From Isochrysis galbana (Eukaryota > Haptophyta > Isochrysidales > Isochrysidaceae), in NCBI GenBank assembly GCA_018136815.1, contig CM030933.1, positions 1,750,379-1,814,378 on the forward strand: a DNA stretch of 64,000 bases, in the 5' to 3' direction. Positions within the stretch are counted from its first letter, which is position 1. Each line of letters opens with the position of its first letter. This document shows, one piece after another, positions 43,551 to 53,500 of the stretch. Below the pieces are notes generated by a model, which did not search any database, was not told the origin of the DNA, and was given only the letters and a program-made list of their open reading frames with translations. The position numbers were made by a program, and so were the translations under genes.

Positions 43551-43705
43551 CTCACTTAGGAGTAGGACGGGCGAGGCAGTGAAACAAGGGCTATTGTACC
43601 ATGAATAAGGATGGGACTGCACTTTCGACCGTGGCGCGATGCCCGATAGAACACCTCCAGTAAGGCCATCTGCCCCCAAGACAATCTTCGTCGAGAAATA
43701 GAGGA
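43551..43705 (+). repeat. Degenerate GGGCGGTCAAAC-family terminal arm
   Basis: GACGGGCGAGGCAGTGAAAC, then GACCGTGGCGCGATGCCC, then a TCTTCGTCGAGAAATAG stretch, in the same order and spacing as 62585-62720. It directly abuts the minisatellite. Confidence 0.5.
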
Positions 43706-44040
43706 TTTTTGCAAGGTTCTCGTAAGGTTTGAGGAGCGGGGTTGGAACAGCTCCTCCAACCCTCTTACAAACGCTCCGCCAAAAAAGATTCTCACTGGTA
43801 CTTGGTTGAAAGAGCGATCTCGCTTCTGGGATGCCCACTAAGGCTGTGAACACCCACCGGCCCACCGGCGAGACCAAACATGTTTTTGAAGGTGGTAGTG
43901 GATCACACCTACATAGATAGATAGTGGTAATGGACAACAGCTACCTAGGTAGATAGTGTTAGTGGAGTAACAGGTGCATGTTAACATGTTAACACTGTTA
44001 CTGTTAACACGTTAACATGTAGTTTGGTGCCGTACTAAAA
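43706..44040. other. Palindrome-rich spacer
   Basis: Contains TAGATAG/CTACCTAGGTAG units (43905-43950) and several GTTAAC palindromes (43975-44020). No coding signal. Confidence 0.5.
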
Positions 44041-44067
44041 AAGGGTCTAGGCGCCTCGGGATCCGCA
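44041..44067 (-). repeat. 3' remnant of the SINE-like element
   Basis: In reverse it reads GGATCCCGAGGCGCCTAGACC followed by a T-run, with one or two differences from 4309-4334. The tRNA-like part is missing. Confidence 0.55.
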
Positions 44068-44139
44068 GGCCGCAGGGTGGAGAGACAAGGGGGCGGCGCT
44101 TCCTCCCCCCCCGCGCGCGGGGGGCAGTCGGCTACCATC

Positions 44140-44901
44140 ATGGGCAAGCGCAAAGGGCGAGCGGCGATGGCGGACGACGAGGAGACGTACGAGGTGGACT
44201 TCATCGTGGCCCGCAAGCTCGTCGATGGTCTATCCCACTACCTCATCAGGTGGAAGGGGTACGATGAGAAGGACGACAGTTGGGAGCCTCTCACCAACCT
44301 GGCGGGCATCGAGCAAGATGTCACTGCGTTCGAGAGCAAGAAGAGGAAGGAGGCAATCGACTTCGGCGAGGCCATGCGAGCTCGAGCTCGAGCTGCCCGT
44401 GCCAAGGCACTCGCGGTTGTTTCGCACTCATCCCAGCCCGACGAGTCCGCTTCCGCTTCAACGGATGCGTCACTGGAGGTCTATGAGCATTGCGGCGATG
44501 GCGATGGCGACGACGAGCACCAGCGCAACACTGTATCGTTGAACGGCAGGCAGAAGGCTATTGTTTGGAAGAAGTTCAAGCGGGACATAACCCCTGGCGC
44601 CAAGCCGTACATGTACGTGTGCCAAGAGATCATGGGCACCGGCCAGAGCGCGAAGATTTGCGGCGCTCTTATGAACACGTCATCTGGCGTGACTTGCTTA
44701 TGGAACCACTTCAAGGGCAAGCATAAGGACGCATACGTTGAGCTTAAAGGTTACCTCAAGGGCGAGAGCGACGGAGGCGTGAGCATAGTGGATAAGATGC
44801 AAAAGACCATCGCCGCCACCCCGTTTTGTGTGGAGGCCAGTGCTTGCGGTCGGCCTCGACACGGCGCAGCGCAGCCTCACACTCGAGAAGCCTCGCCTTG
44901 A
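44140..44901 (+). CDS. Chromodomain + BED-type zinc-finger protein, hAT transposase N-terminus
   Basis: 253 residues from MGKRKGRAAMADDEE. An in-frame ATG at 44077 is less likely, because it lies in SINE-derived sequence. Residues about 15-70 are a chromodomain (TYEVDFIVARKLVDG, HYLIRWKGYDEKDDSWEPL) with the aromatic cage positions Tyr, Trp and Trp. A basic/acidic linker follows. Residues about 170-215 resemble a BED finger (YMYVCQEIMG, AKICGALM, LWNHFKGKH), with an atypical first Cys spacing. BED fingers are typical of hAT transposases, and the catalytic domain expected next is absent. The frame runs on into unrelated sequence and stops, so this is a truncated transposase or a domesticated DNA/histone-binding remnant. 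Confidence 0.65.
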   Translation: MGKRKGRAAMADDEETYEVDFIVARKLVDGLSHYLIRWKGYDEKDDSWEPLTNLAGIEQDVTAFESKKRKEAIDFGEAMRARARAARAKALAVVSHSSQPDESASASTDASLEVYEHCGDGDGDDEHQRNTVSLNGRQKAIVWKKFKRDITPGAKPYMYVCQEIMGTGQSAKICGALMNTSSGVTCLWNHFKGKHKDAYVELKGYLKGESDGGVSIVDKMQKTIAATPFCVEASACGRPRHGAAQPHTREASP

Positions 44902-45858
44902 GCCTTGAGGCGATCCATCTCGATCTGTGCTGCGCTCGATGGGTCGCCCCGCATGGCCTCCCGGGTTGGAGCGGGAGGCCACAGAGGCACAGGCTGCTAC
45001 CGTCTTTCGGGTGGTGAATGAGTACGTACAAACTTAGTAACGGGTTTAGTGGGAAAGGAGCGCAACAAGATACTGTATATAACGAGGCGCATACAATGAA
45101 AAAAAGAGACAGCGTCGGGATGAACGAAAGAGAGAGGGGAAAGAGAGCCGCGATGTGACAAGCTACCCGTCCATGTACAAAGTAAAAATTCGTTTACGTT
45201 AAAGGTTTGGTGCTCCACTCTTCTGTAACCAACAGTTTTTACATCCGTAGGAAACCAGAGCGATTCCCCCCTTTTAAGAGAATCATGGATGGTGTCTACG
45301 TATAGCGTTCTTGCAGAACTGGAACTCTTTTACCAGAAAGGGCGATCGGCTCCGCAAGAGAGCGTGATCCCATCTCGATTCAGCGCCCGGCGGGCCCCGA
45401 CGAGGGTCGGTGGTTGGTGGACCCCCCTTTTTTGCCACTGTGCCTATAACACTCTCCCTCGCACCTTCGACGACGACTGCTTCGTGGACCACGTCGTGCC
45501 AAACCTTCAGGCTAGGGAGGAAAGATGTTATGGGTCGTGAGCAGGGGGACGAGGCGGGGGCGTCAGCCGGCGCCCTGCTGCGCCTCTCTCTTTCCTCGCG
45601 TGTCGCATCTTCCAATCTCCGCGCGGCCCCCCAAGTTTTGTTTCTTTCCAAGTGAAAGGCCCCAAATTTTGGTCAAAAATTTCGATTTCGATTGACCACC
45701 CAAATTTGACAAAAAATTTACAAAACTTACGTCAACCCCAAGGGGTAGGGGCTCCGTTGCCGTCGAAGGGCTTCGGTCCCGCAGCACTAAGGTTATACTA
45801 ACACAACAATAAAACTCTGACGGAAGGGGTCTCCTCGGGGGGCGGCAGGCAGGGTGAG
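44902..45858. other. Intergenic, nothing recognised
   Basis: AT-rich in part (45650-45730). Short frames without motif. Confidence 0.4.
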
Positions 45859-47534
45859 ATGGCGTCGGCGGCGCTCTCGCTCGCCCTCTCGCTCTCGCTG
45901 CTACCGCTAGACGCGCTTACGCCTCGCGCGCCGCCGCCGCGGCGCGTTGGGCGAGCGCGATGGCGTGCCGCGCCACCACGCCTCTCTGATTTCGCCGAGT
46001 GGCACTGGCGCGAGCACTGGTATCCCCTCGCTTTCTCCGCAGTGAGTGATCGCGAGCGGCCGCATCGCCTGGAGCTGATGGGAGAGCAGCTCGTGCTCTG
46101 GTACGATGGCGCGAGGTGGCGCGCGATGGGGGACGTGTGCCCGCACAGGCGCGCGCCGCTCTCCGAAGGCCGTGTCGACGAGCAAGGCCGGATCGAATGC
46201 CCATACCATGGCTGGGCGTTTGAGGGGGAGAGCGGCCGGTGTGAAGCCATCCCACAGGCCGAGGGCGGAGGCGACCCCGTTATGCTAGCGCGCTGCGGAG
46301 GGATGGCATACCCGACGGCAGAGAAGCAAGGCATTATTTGGGTCTGGGGCGAGCCCATCGCCCCTGGCAAGCCGCACCCTCCCCACAGCCTCATTCCAAC
46401 GTGTGACGCTCTCGACGATGAGCGCTTCGTCTGGATCGACGTGTCACGTGACATGCCATACTCGGCGGACATGCTTCTTGAGAACGTTCTCGACTCTTCG
46501 CACGTGCCCTTCACGCACCACAACACCATCTCGAAGCGCGAGAACGCCATCCCGCTCAAGGTGCGCCTCACCACGGCCGTCGCGCCCAACGGCTTTGAGG
46601 GCGAGCAGGAGGCGCCGCCCGTCTTCACTGGCCGCGCAACCGAACGCACCACCGTGTTCCGCGCGCCGACGTACATGCACCACCGGATCCGCTCGAGCGG
46701 TGGCAAGGCAGGAACCACCCCAAACCAAGACGACTTTGAGGCCGGCTTCGAGACGTGGACCGTCGCCTATGCTACGCCCACTGGCCCTGGCCGCTCGCGG
46801 CTGCTCGCACGCTTCCCATTCCGCTTCCCAGAGCCCAGGCGGCCGCCTGGCGTGCTCGGCCGCCTTTTGCCCGCCATCAATCCGCCCAAGCTCGTTTTCA
46901 AGTTCCTGCCGGACTGGATCAACCACTTGGGTCAACTTAAGGCGCGCGTGCCATTGCCTTGCCCTCACACTCCTGCTATCCTCCACATGTAGCCCTTGTG
47001 CCTCATATTCAGGTGCTCGACGATGACAACATTTTCTTGCCACTGCAAGAGCGGCGCGTCGCTGCCGACGGCGGCTGGCGAAACAGCTACATCATGCCAA
47101 CGCCAGCCGACACGTACATCAATGCCTACCGCCGCTGGTTCGACGCAGTGGGCCCTCCGCCGTATGCGGCGCACTCGGTCGACGCATTGCACGGGCGGCC
47201 CCTTGACAAGGCATACTTGCTCGACCGGTACGCGCAGCACACGGCGCACTGCACCTCATGCGCAGGAGCGCTCGCCAACGCGCGCCATGCGCGCCGCGCC
47301 ACCAAGGTGATACTGCTCGCGGCGGCCGCGGTCATGCCGTCGCTGTTGCTCCAACGTGCGCTCCGTGCCACGGCCGGAGTGGCTCTCGTGAGCGCAAGTG
47401 CTATGGCCGCCCACCTTGCGGCCCGCTCCGTGGAGAGCCGGCTCACTTCGGGCCTCTCGGAGTACCCGCCACCGCGCAACTCGGGCAGGGCGGCAAAAGA
47501 GCTCCGCACAGTCGAGCAAGGCCGCTCGTCATGA
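45859..47534 (+). CDS. Rieske non-heme oxygenase, PAO/TIC55/PTC52-like (2 exons)
   Basis: Exons 45859-46941 and 47013-47534 give 534 residues. The 71-bp intron starts GCGCGC (GC-AG), phase 0. The N-terminus is hydrophobic then Arg/Pro-rich, as for plastid import. The Rieske cluster ligands are CPHRRAP (Cys94, His96) and CPYHGWAF (Cys114, His117). The mononuclear iron site is ENVLDSSHVPFTHH (Asp212, His215, His220). After the intron come VLDDDNIFLPLQER and the family's C-terminal CxxC (HCTSCAG, Cys441/Cys444). Two hydrophobic stretches (VILLAAAAVMPSLLLQ, TAGVALVSASAMAAHL) then anchor it, probably in a plastid membrane. Relatives oxidise chlorophyll-breakdown or precursor tetrapyrroles. The exact substrate cannot be assigned. 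Confidence 0.9.
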
Positions 47535-47850
47535 GCTATGGACGCCTCATAGACTAGAAGAGTTGAGGTGGCTGCATGTGCTACATCAACAATGCGGGAG
47601 AACAACACTTTGTTTCGTAGACGGCTACGCTCGATCGGAGGTATCCGGCACCGCTGCATGCTGCCCATAGTGCCCACGATGCGCTAGGCCGTGTGGGCTC
47701 CTAGCATTGACATGATGCGGCAGAGAAGAGGAGGGAGATAGTCTGATAGTTGCAAACAAAAACTTTTAATACTAATACTCTCGCCTCACACGTGGCACTG
47801 GGTCACATATCCATAGCCACGCCCAATCCTCTTCCTCTCCCTCATTTCAA
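47535..47850. other. Intergenic, nothing recognised
   Basis: Holds the presumed 3' end of the Rieske gene and the flank of the next LINE fragment. Confidence 0.4.
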
Positions 47851-48200
47851 AAACTATCGTGATAGTTTCAGCGATGGAGCGCGCGCCGACCGCTCCCATT
47901 CCCCAGCCCCCCGCCGCCACGACGCCCCAACGGGGCCGCCCCAAGCCGCTGGAGCCTAAGCGCTCGCAGGCCTCCGCACCGCCCGACCACGACGTCGAGA
48001 TGACGCCGCCTCCATCACCTCCCAGGCAGCCACAGAAGCAGGGAGCAGGCAGGGCCCTGTTCCTTGCTGACCAGCAGACGCTGAGCCAGACTCATACCGC
48101 CAACCCCGCCGCTCAGCCACCCACGCAAGGACTCCCCATGGGGTGTGGCAGCTCTGCTGCCACCCCCATGGAGGCAACTCCCACCAACTGTGCACGCCAG
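47851..48200 (+). mobile_element. LINE 5'-end fragment (copy i)
   Basis: Hairpin AAACTATCGTGATAGTTT at 47851-47868, ATG at 47874 and a 120-codon Pro-rich frame beginning MERAPTAPIPQ. It ends abruptly near 48195, about 100 bases before the hAT core. Confidence 0.75.
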
Positions 48201-48297
48201 TGTTTACACGTTAGAAAATGGTGTTTACGTTAGAATTAGAAAATGATATTATAAAATTTTGCGCGCGGGGCGCGGGGGGGGGCGGGGGGGGGGGGGG

Positions 48298-49575
48298 ATG
48301 GACGGCGCAGGGTTGTTCCGCTTGATTTCATTCATCCTTCAGAATCAGTTGGGCATAGATGTTGCAAGGAGTGTTGTGGGCATTTCTCGTGATAGCTGCG
48401 CGACGAACGGCGTGGCTTGTCGTCAGCTTAAGGTCTGTTGTCCCAACGCTGTCGATATCCTGTGCGCATCCCACACCCTCCAACACACGGGCGAGCATCT
48501 CGTGTTGGCTACTGTGGAGGAGTTTCTGACCCCTTGGCTTACTTTGACCTCTCACACAAGAGCGGCAGGGCTTATTTGGCGCGACATGATGGGACAATCC
48601 ATGAAGGGTTTCTCTCGCACCAGGTGGTGGTCAAGATGGGAAGTCATGAAGGACTTGGGCACTAACTTTGGGCAACTCGAGGCATTCATTGCCAGACTAC
48701 GTAGAGAAGGCATTGGAGAGGCAACATCACAAGCTCTCCATGCTATCATCACAACAAAGGGGAAGGAGCTGCAGTTGGAGCTTGCCTTAGCCATGGATAT
48801 GGAGATACTTTGTACCACTACCTACAGGTTAGAAGGAGATGGCTTGGAGATACTACTTGTCCATGACTTGCTAGAGAGCCTGCGAGAGCGCGGGCGGAAG
48901 CTTGGCCAAGATGCAGCTGACATGCCCAATGTTGCTGCCTTGCTAAGGAGACAGCACATCATCACCGTCGGAACAGCAACGAGGGAGTACTATGAAAACG
49001 AGAGCCGCTGGTACAAGGGTAGGGTATCAGCCATTGTGCCAGGAGCTTGGACAATCACTTACGAAGATGGCTCGACACTTGTGATCAGGGATGAGCACGA
49101 GATAAGAAGCGCTGTAGATGTATGCAACTTGCCTGAATGGACCTCTCTCCTTCCAAATGTGCGAGGGGCGTTCAAGTATCTCGACGATCGTCTGACTGAT
49201 CGATGTCAAGCACCATATGGGTGCCAGCAGCAACATCATGTCACCGGCCTGCTGCGTGCGCTGAATCCTGCTTTCGCATATGGAAAGGTAGACGCACTTT
49301 GGGTCACTCAGCTGGCAGATCTACCTTTTGTGGCTCATTTACCCANNNNNNNNNNNNNNNNNNNNNNNNNNNNNNNNNNNNNNNNNNNNNNNNNNNNNNN
49401 NNNNNNNNNNNNNNNNNNNNNNNNNNNNNNNNNNNNNNNNNNNNNTGGTGTGGACATACACTCATCAGTGCTCTTTGGTGTGAGACGTGAATTTCAACGA
49501 GATATCGACCCTGCCCCAAGTCGAGTGAATGGAGTCAGACCACGTACCACGTGTGGGTTTCAACATGTGAAGTGA
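48298..49575 (+). pseudogene. hAT transposase core with Tudor-like insertion, interrupted by assembly gap
   Basis: The frame begins MDGAGLFRLISFILQ and has no BED finger. It contains hAT RNase H-like segments: VVGISRDSCATNGVACRQL...AVDILCASHTLQHTGEHL, then FSRTRWWSRWEVMKDLG. At about residues 230-285 lies an inserted block, NESRWYKGRVSAIVPG, then WTITYEDGSTLVIRDEHEI, with the W-x-x-G-x-V...Y-D-G pattern of Tudor/SGF29-like barrels. The expected C-terminal dimerisation motif is not seen. A run of 100 N (49346-49445) interrupts the frame, and the 43 codons after it are uninformative. It is probably a truncated mobile gene. The gap leaves open whether the copy is intact. Confidence 0.6.
49346..49445. 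other. Assembly gap (100 N)
   Basis: A run of exactly 100 N, so the true size is unknown. It lies inside the hAT frame. Confidence 0.99.
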
Positions 49576-49654
49576 CAAGTTGAGTCAAGTAACCTCCAGG
49601 TGACAACGAAAGGTGTTAGCAGGGATGGGGATAATTGAACGCTTTTGGTCTGCG

Positions 49655-49945
49655 ACACACGACACCCCTCAGCGCACTTGCCCGTACACCTTGACAAGCC
49701 TTGACGCGTGTTGATGCCACAGACACATACACCTATGCACCCCTTCAAATCTCCCCCTTCGCAGACCCCCGGCTCCCATCTTAACTCCTAACTCCCCACA
49801 ATTTACAATGGGTGAAAACGCCCAGTGAGGCGAACTGATCTACGTCGGGCGACTCACCAGGGAAAAGCGCCGGGGGGGTGGGAGGAACTCTCGTCCACCA
49901 AGAAGAACGGCCCTTATCTGCTCGCGCCGTGAGCAGTCCTAAGAA
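49655..49945 (-). repeat. Copy of dispersed repeat B
   Basis: Same segment order as 9264-9475 and the reverse of about 18690-18960, including CACCCCTCAGCGCACTTG, CCCGGCTCCCAT, the TAACTCCCCACAA region and GAACGGCCCTTA. It diverges from the copy at 18096 by small indels. Confidence 0.65.
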
Positions 49946-50546
49946 ATAAGAAATAAGTGACTACGACTCGATCGAGTACCATAACCATCATCCAATAAAA
50001 CGCATGAAAATCTCACGTGAGTGCGGCTGTGGCTGCCCCCCCCCCCCCCCCCCGTTTTCTCACAATGCAATAGCAATTACGCACAACGACGACCACACAG
50101 GTATGAGCTACGATTTACGATGCATGTTCCATTTGGCGATTCGCGACGACTGCCTTGGATGGTGCCTGACAACTGACAACGCGCACATCATGTACTACTA
50201 CGAATGTGCTTGCGCGAATGACCGAGAATCATCAAATCAGGCGCAGCACAAAATGAGTACACTCTTGCTCGCTCCCTTTTCTCCGCAATATGTGAGTAAG
50301 TATCAGTGCCGGATTTGAAAAAAGGCACTACGAAGGAGAGTGATTGTAGCTCGGCTGCAACGATGGCAAGGAGGTCCAACCAACCCTGACAACTTGGGCC
50401 CTGCCGGCCTGGAACAAGGTGCACTTCAAGATGTACGTCCAAAGAGATTGCTGGCGAATGGACCAGGAAGAAGTTGGTGAATCGCCTCGTGTCCTCGTTC
50501 TCTCGGGCTCAAGCGGCCACAGCCCGGTTCAAGGCTCATCCGACTA
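49946..50546. other. Intergenic, nothing recognised
   Basis: C-run at 50037-50054. No coding motif. Downstream flank of the SFI1-like gene. Confidence 0.4.
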
Positions 50547-53500
50547 CTATGCTGATGACGGAATCTCGGCAACCTTCGACGCTCGAAACCATCGTTGCAA
50601 GGCTCTCCTCAATCGGTGGGGTGTCATTGCCAATGCCCAAGCTGCATCCTCGCCCTGCATGCTAGGTTCGGCCGCGGTGAAGGACTCGTCATTCTGCAGG
50701 TCGACCCTGGGCTGGCGACGGGGATCCTCAAAGAGGTGAGCTATAGTTAGGAGCCCAGGCCGTGTATCCAATGTGCCACCATGGCGAAGGGGCGTGAGGG
50801 AAGGGGCGGAAACTCCATCCTGTACTTGCTGATGCATCGTTCTGAGGAAGCTGCGAGAGCCTGGCGCCCTTGAGGCAACCTGTACCACACGCCCTTTAGA
50901 GTGCGAATGCGGTTCTGCTTGTCGTTCATCAGTGGCGGCAGCTGCACAATGTGATACGTTCAGAGGGCTGGCCACGACAGCCGAGGTAGTGAGCACCGGC
51001 CGTGCGACGGGCGTAGATTCCGCGAGCTGGGTGGCAGCTGCCTTGGACTTGCTGTTAAGGAAGGCTTGGTGTGGTTGGAATCCGACGGAAGGTGCAGCTG
51101 CGAAGCTACGCGAAATCGCTCTAGCCAAGTCTTGCAGCTGGCCTACTCGAGGCGCTGATGTGGCACTGTCTATCAATTTGGGAGCTCTGCGTCCGAGAAT
51201 GTTCGACTCGACCGTTGGTGTGTACAATGGGACGCCATCAGGTAGGCGCAGCTGGCGCCAACCCGCAGGCGGGGGCGGGACGGCAACGGCGCCATCACTG
51301 AGCGCAATCGGCCGAAGTAGCTTGACTGGCGGGCGGTGCGAGCGACTGTCCCTACGCGTCGTCGCAGCCCATGCGCGATTTGATCCCGCTCCAATGAGCG
51401 CTGTGCGACGGCCGCCCTCTTTTGCAAGCAGAGCCCGGATGGAAGCAACATTAGTACAGTCGGACCGTCCACCACGAGCAGAGTGGGATTGCTGCGACTG
51501 GTCATGAGGGCGTAGGTCTCCCAGTTTATGCTCTCTCCGCAGGCCATCCCCGTCGCTAGCCCAGGCGGACATATCTCGTTGCACAAGACTTGCTTTGAGA
51601 CGAGATCTATCCTGGCTACACTCGTCGACACAGTTGCTGGTGCCCATATTGCCTTTGGCATCAACGATATCATTGCCCGCGAGGAGCTCCGCGGAGTCTG
51701 CGTTGATAGCAAAATTAGTAGCGCTCAGACCGCCCTTCGCCCTCGCATCCGGCAAGTCGTGGCACGCCTGCAAACTAAAGCTCGGGGTAGTCCTTGGGTC
51801 ACGGCAAAACGTGGAGAGAGCAGCGACTGAAGCCGAACTGCCGCGCGTCGTCCCGGAAGCCGGAGGAGTACTGCAGCATGCCCTAGCGCCTTGAAATTTT
51901 GCACGATCCAGGGCACCGTCGGCACTCTCCGTATGGCGACTCTTGCGCGCGCCATAGCAGTGACGCGATGGAGGAAGCGTTGCGAAACGTCCAGCCAGAA
52001 CGGCCTCGGCATAAGCGCGCGCTGCCGCGGCGTCTGGATGCACGGATTGGATTCGATGTGCCATCCGCGTCCGAGGTGGCGCCGAAGCCGCCCGACGGCC
52101 GGTGCCGGAATGTCCAACATGCCGTGCCGTAGACACGCACGAGAAGCCAGGAGCGGGGCGAGTGGAGGGAGGCGCGTTAAGGCTGTTGCAGCTCCACGTA
52201 CAATCAGCTTCACGGTGGCGTGCATCTCCATCCGATGGCATATCATCCTCCGGCAATGAACCTCGCGATAGCAAGCGAACGCCGGCAGAACGATCCACAG
52301 CAGCAAGTGCGTCGTTGTCAGCTTGGGCGTGAGCCCAAGGCAAGCGCCCCTGTTCGAAGCGCCCCAGCAGCCGTTCGATTGCAGGCTCAGGGTAGTCACC
52401 AACACTTCCACGTCCGCGACAGCTGAATCCACGCCAGTCGGCCGATTTGCTTCGGCGCAGCCCAAATTTCTTGCTTCGTGCTGTACCTATACGAGTCTCA
52501 GTGCCCAAGCCGGCGCACAGGTTGGCTTCATTCGGGTACATCCGACCCGCCTCGGGCCCGTCCACATAGAGTGCGCCTCCTCCGACAAGAACACTTGGGA
52601 AGGCCCTAGTCGCATCAGTATCGGGACGCCGAAGCGCCTCGGGACCGGTATGGAACTTCGATGTCTCAGGATCAGTGCGGTGATCGGGTGCCTCAAACGG
52701 CGCATCGATTTCAGTATGGCGAGAAGATGAAGGAGAGCCGGCGCGGCTCGAACCACGCCGGTCTCGTTGCCTCAGCCGCCAGCTGATTGTTGCACCCGGC
52801 CGCATTGACGCACGCTCAAATTGCTTGGTGAGGGTCACAGCTGTTGTGCTTTGGGCCACCAGCCTTCGCCATCCGCTCAAGATTATGAATTTCCGCACAC
52901 GCTCCGGCTGCGCCGACCAGGCAAGCAGATGTTCACGCGACCAAATTGTCGCCGCACGCCGTAAGACCGCTCGGATCCCGGCGCAAGTTGCAGCACGGAC
53001 CACTTCCAATCGCGCCTCAGCTAACCTGATTGCGCGGGCCATTCGTCGAAGTGTGGAACGCTTGTGGACGAGCATCGAGAGCCTCTGACCCACGAGTCGG
53101 TTCTTCTTGGTCTCGGTGACGAAGCGCCAATTGTGTATTGCACGGCGGAGCCCCTTAAAGCGGTGAGAGAAATGGGCAGCACGGACCGAGGCTGTCACTA
53201 CTCGACGCCATGCCCTTATGACCGACGCCAGACTCTCTTGCACAAAGCAGCGTACAACAGTGGCACTGGTACGCATCCGGCGGATTGCTCGCCGTGGCCC
53301 TGCCGAATCGACACCGAATCGCTTCCTCGTCTCAGCTTGCTTCGAGGCGCGTTCCCGCCACGCCTTAAGAGCACTTCTCACAACACGCCGCCGAGACGTA
53401 AGCGTCAGGCGTCGGCCTTGCGCCGACGCCCGCGCGAGCGAACGCCAGGCGAAGATGACGCGGCTCTCTAGCCGCGTCCGGTATAGCAATTCGGCGGAAT

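Noticed and set aside
42037..43551. Roughly 500-codon frames on both strands as repeat-protein genes
   Set aside because: They arise from the 30-bp minisatellite plus GA tracts. No independent coding evidence, so it was kept only as a curiosity.
44140..49575. One hAT transposon split across the Rieske gene
   Set aside because: A host gene with its own intron and a LINE fragment lie between. Two separate truncated copies is simpler.
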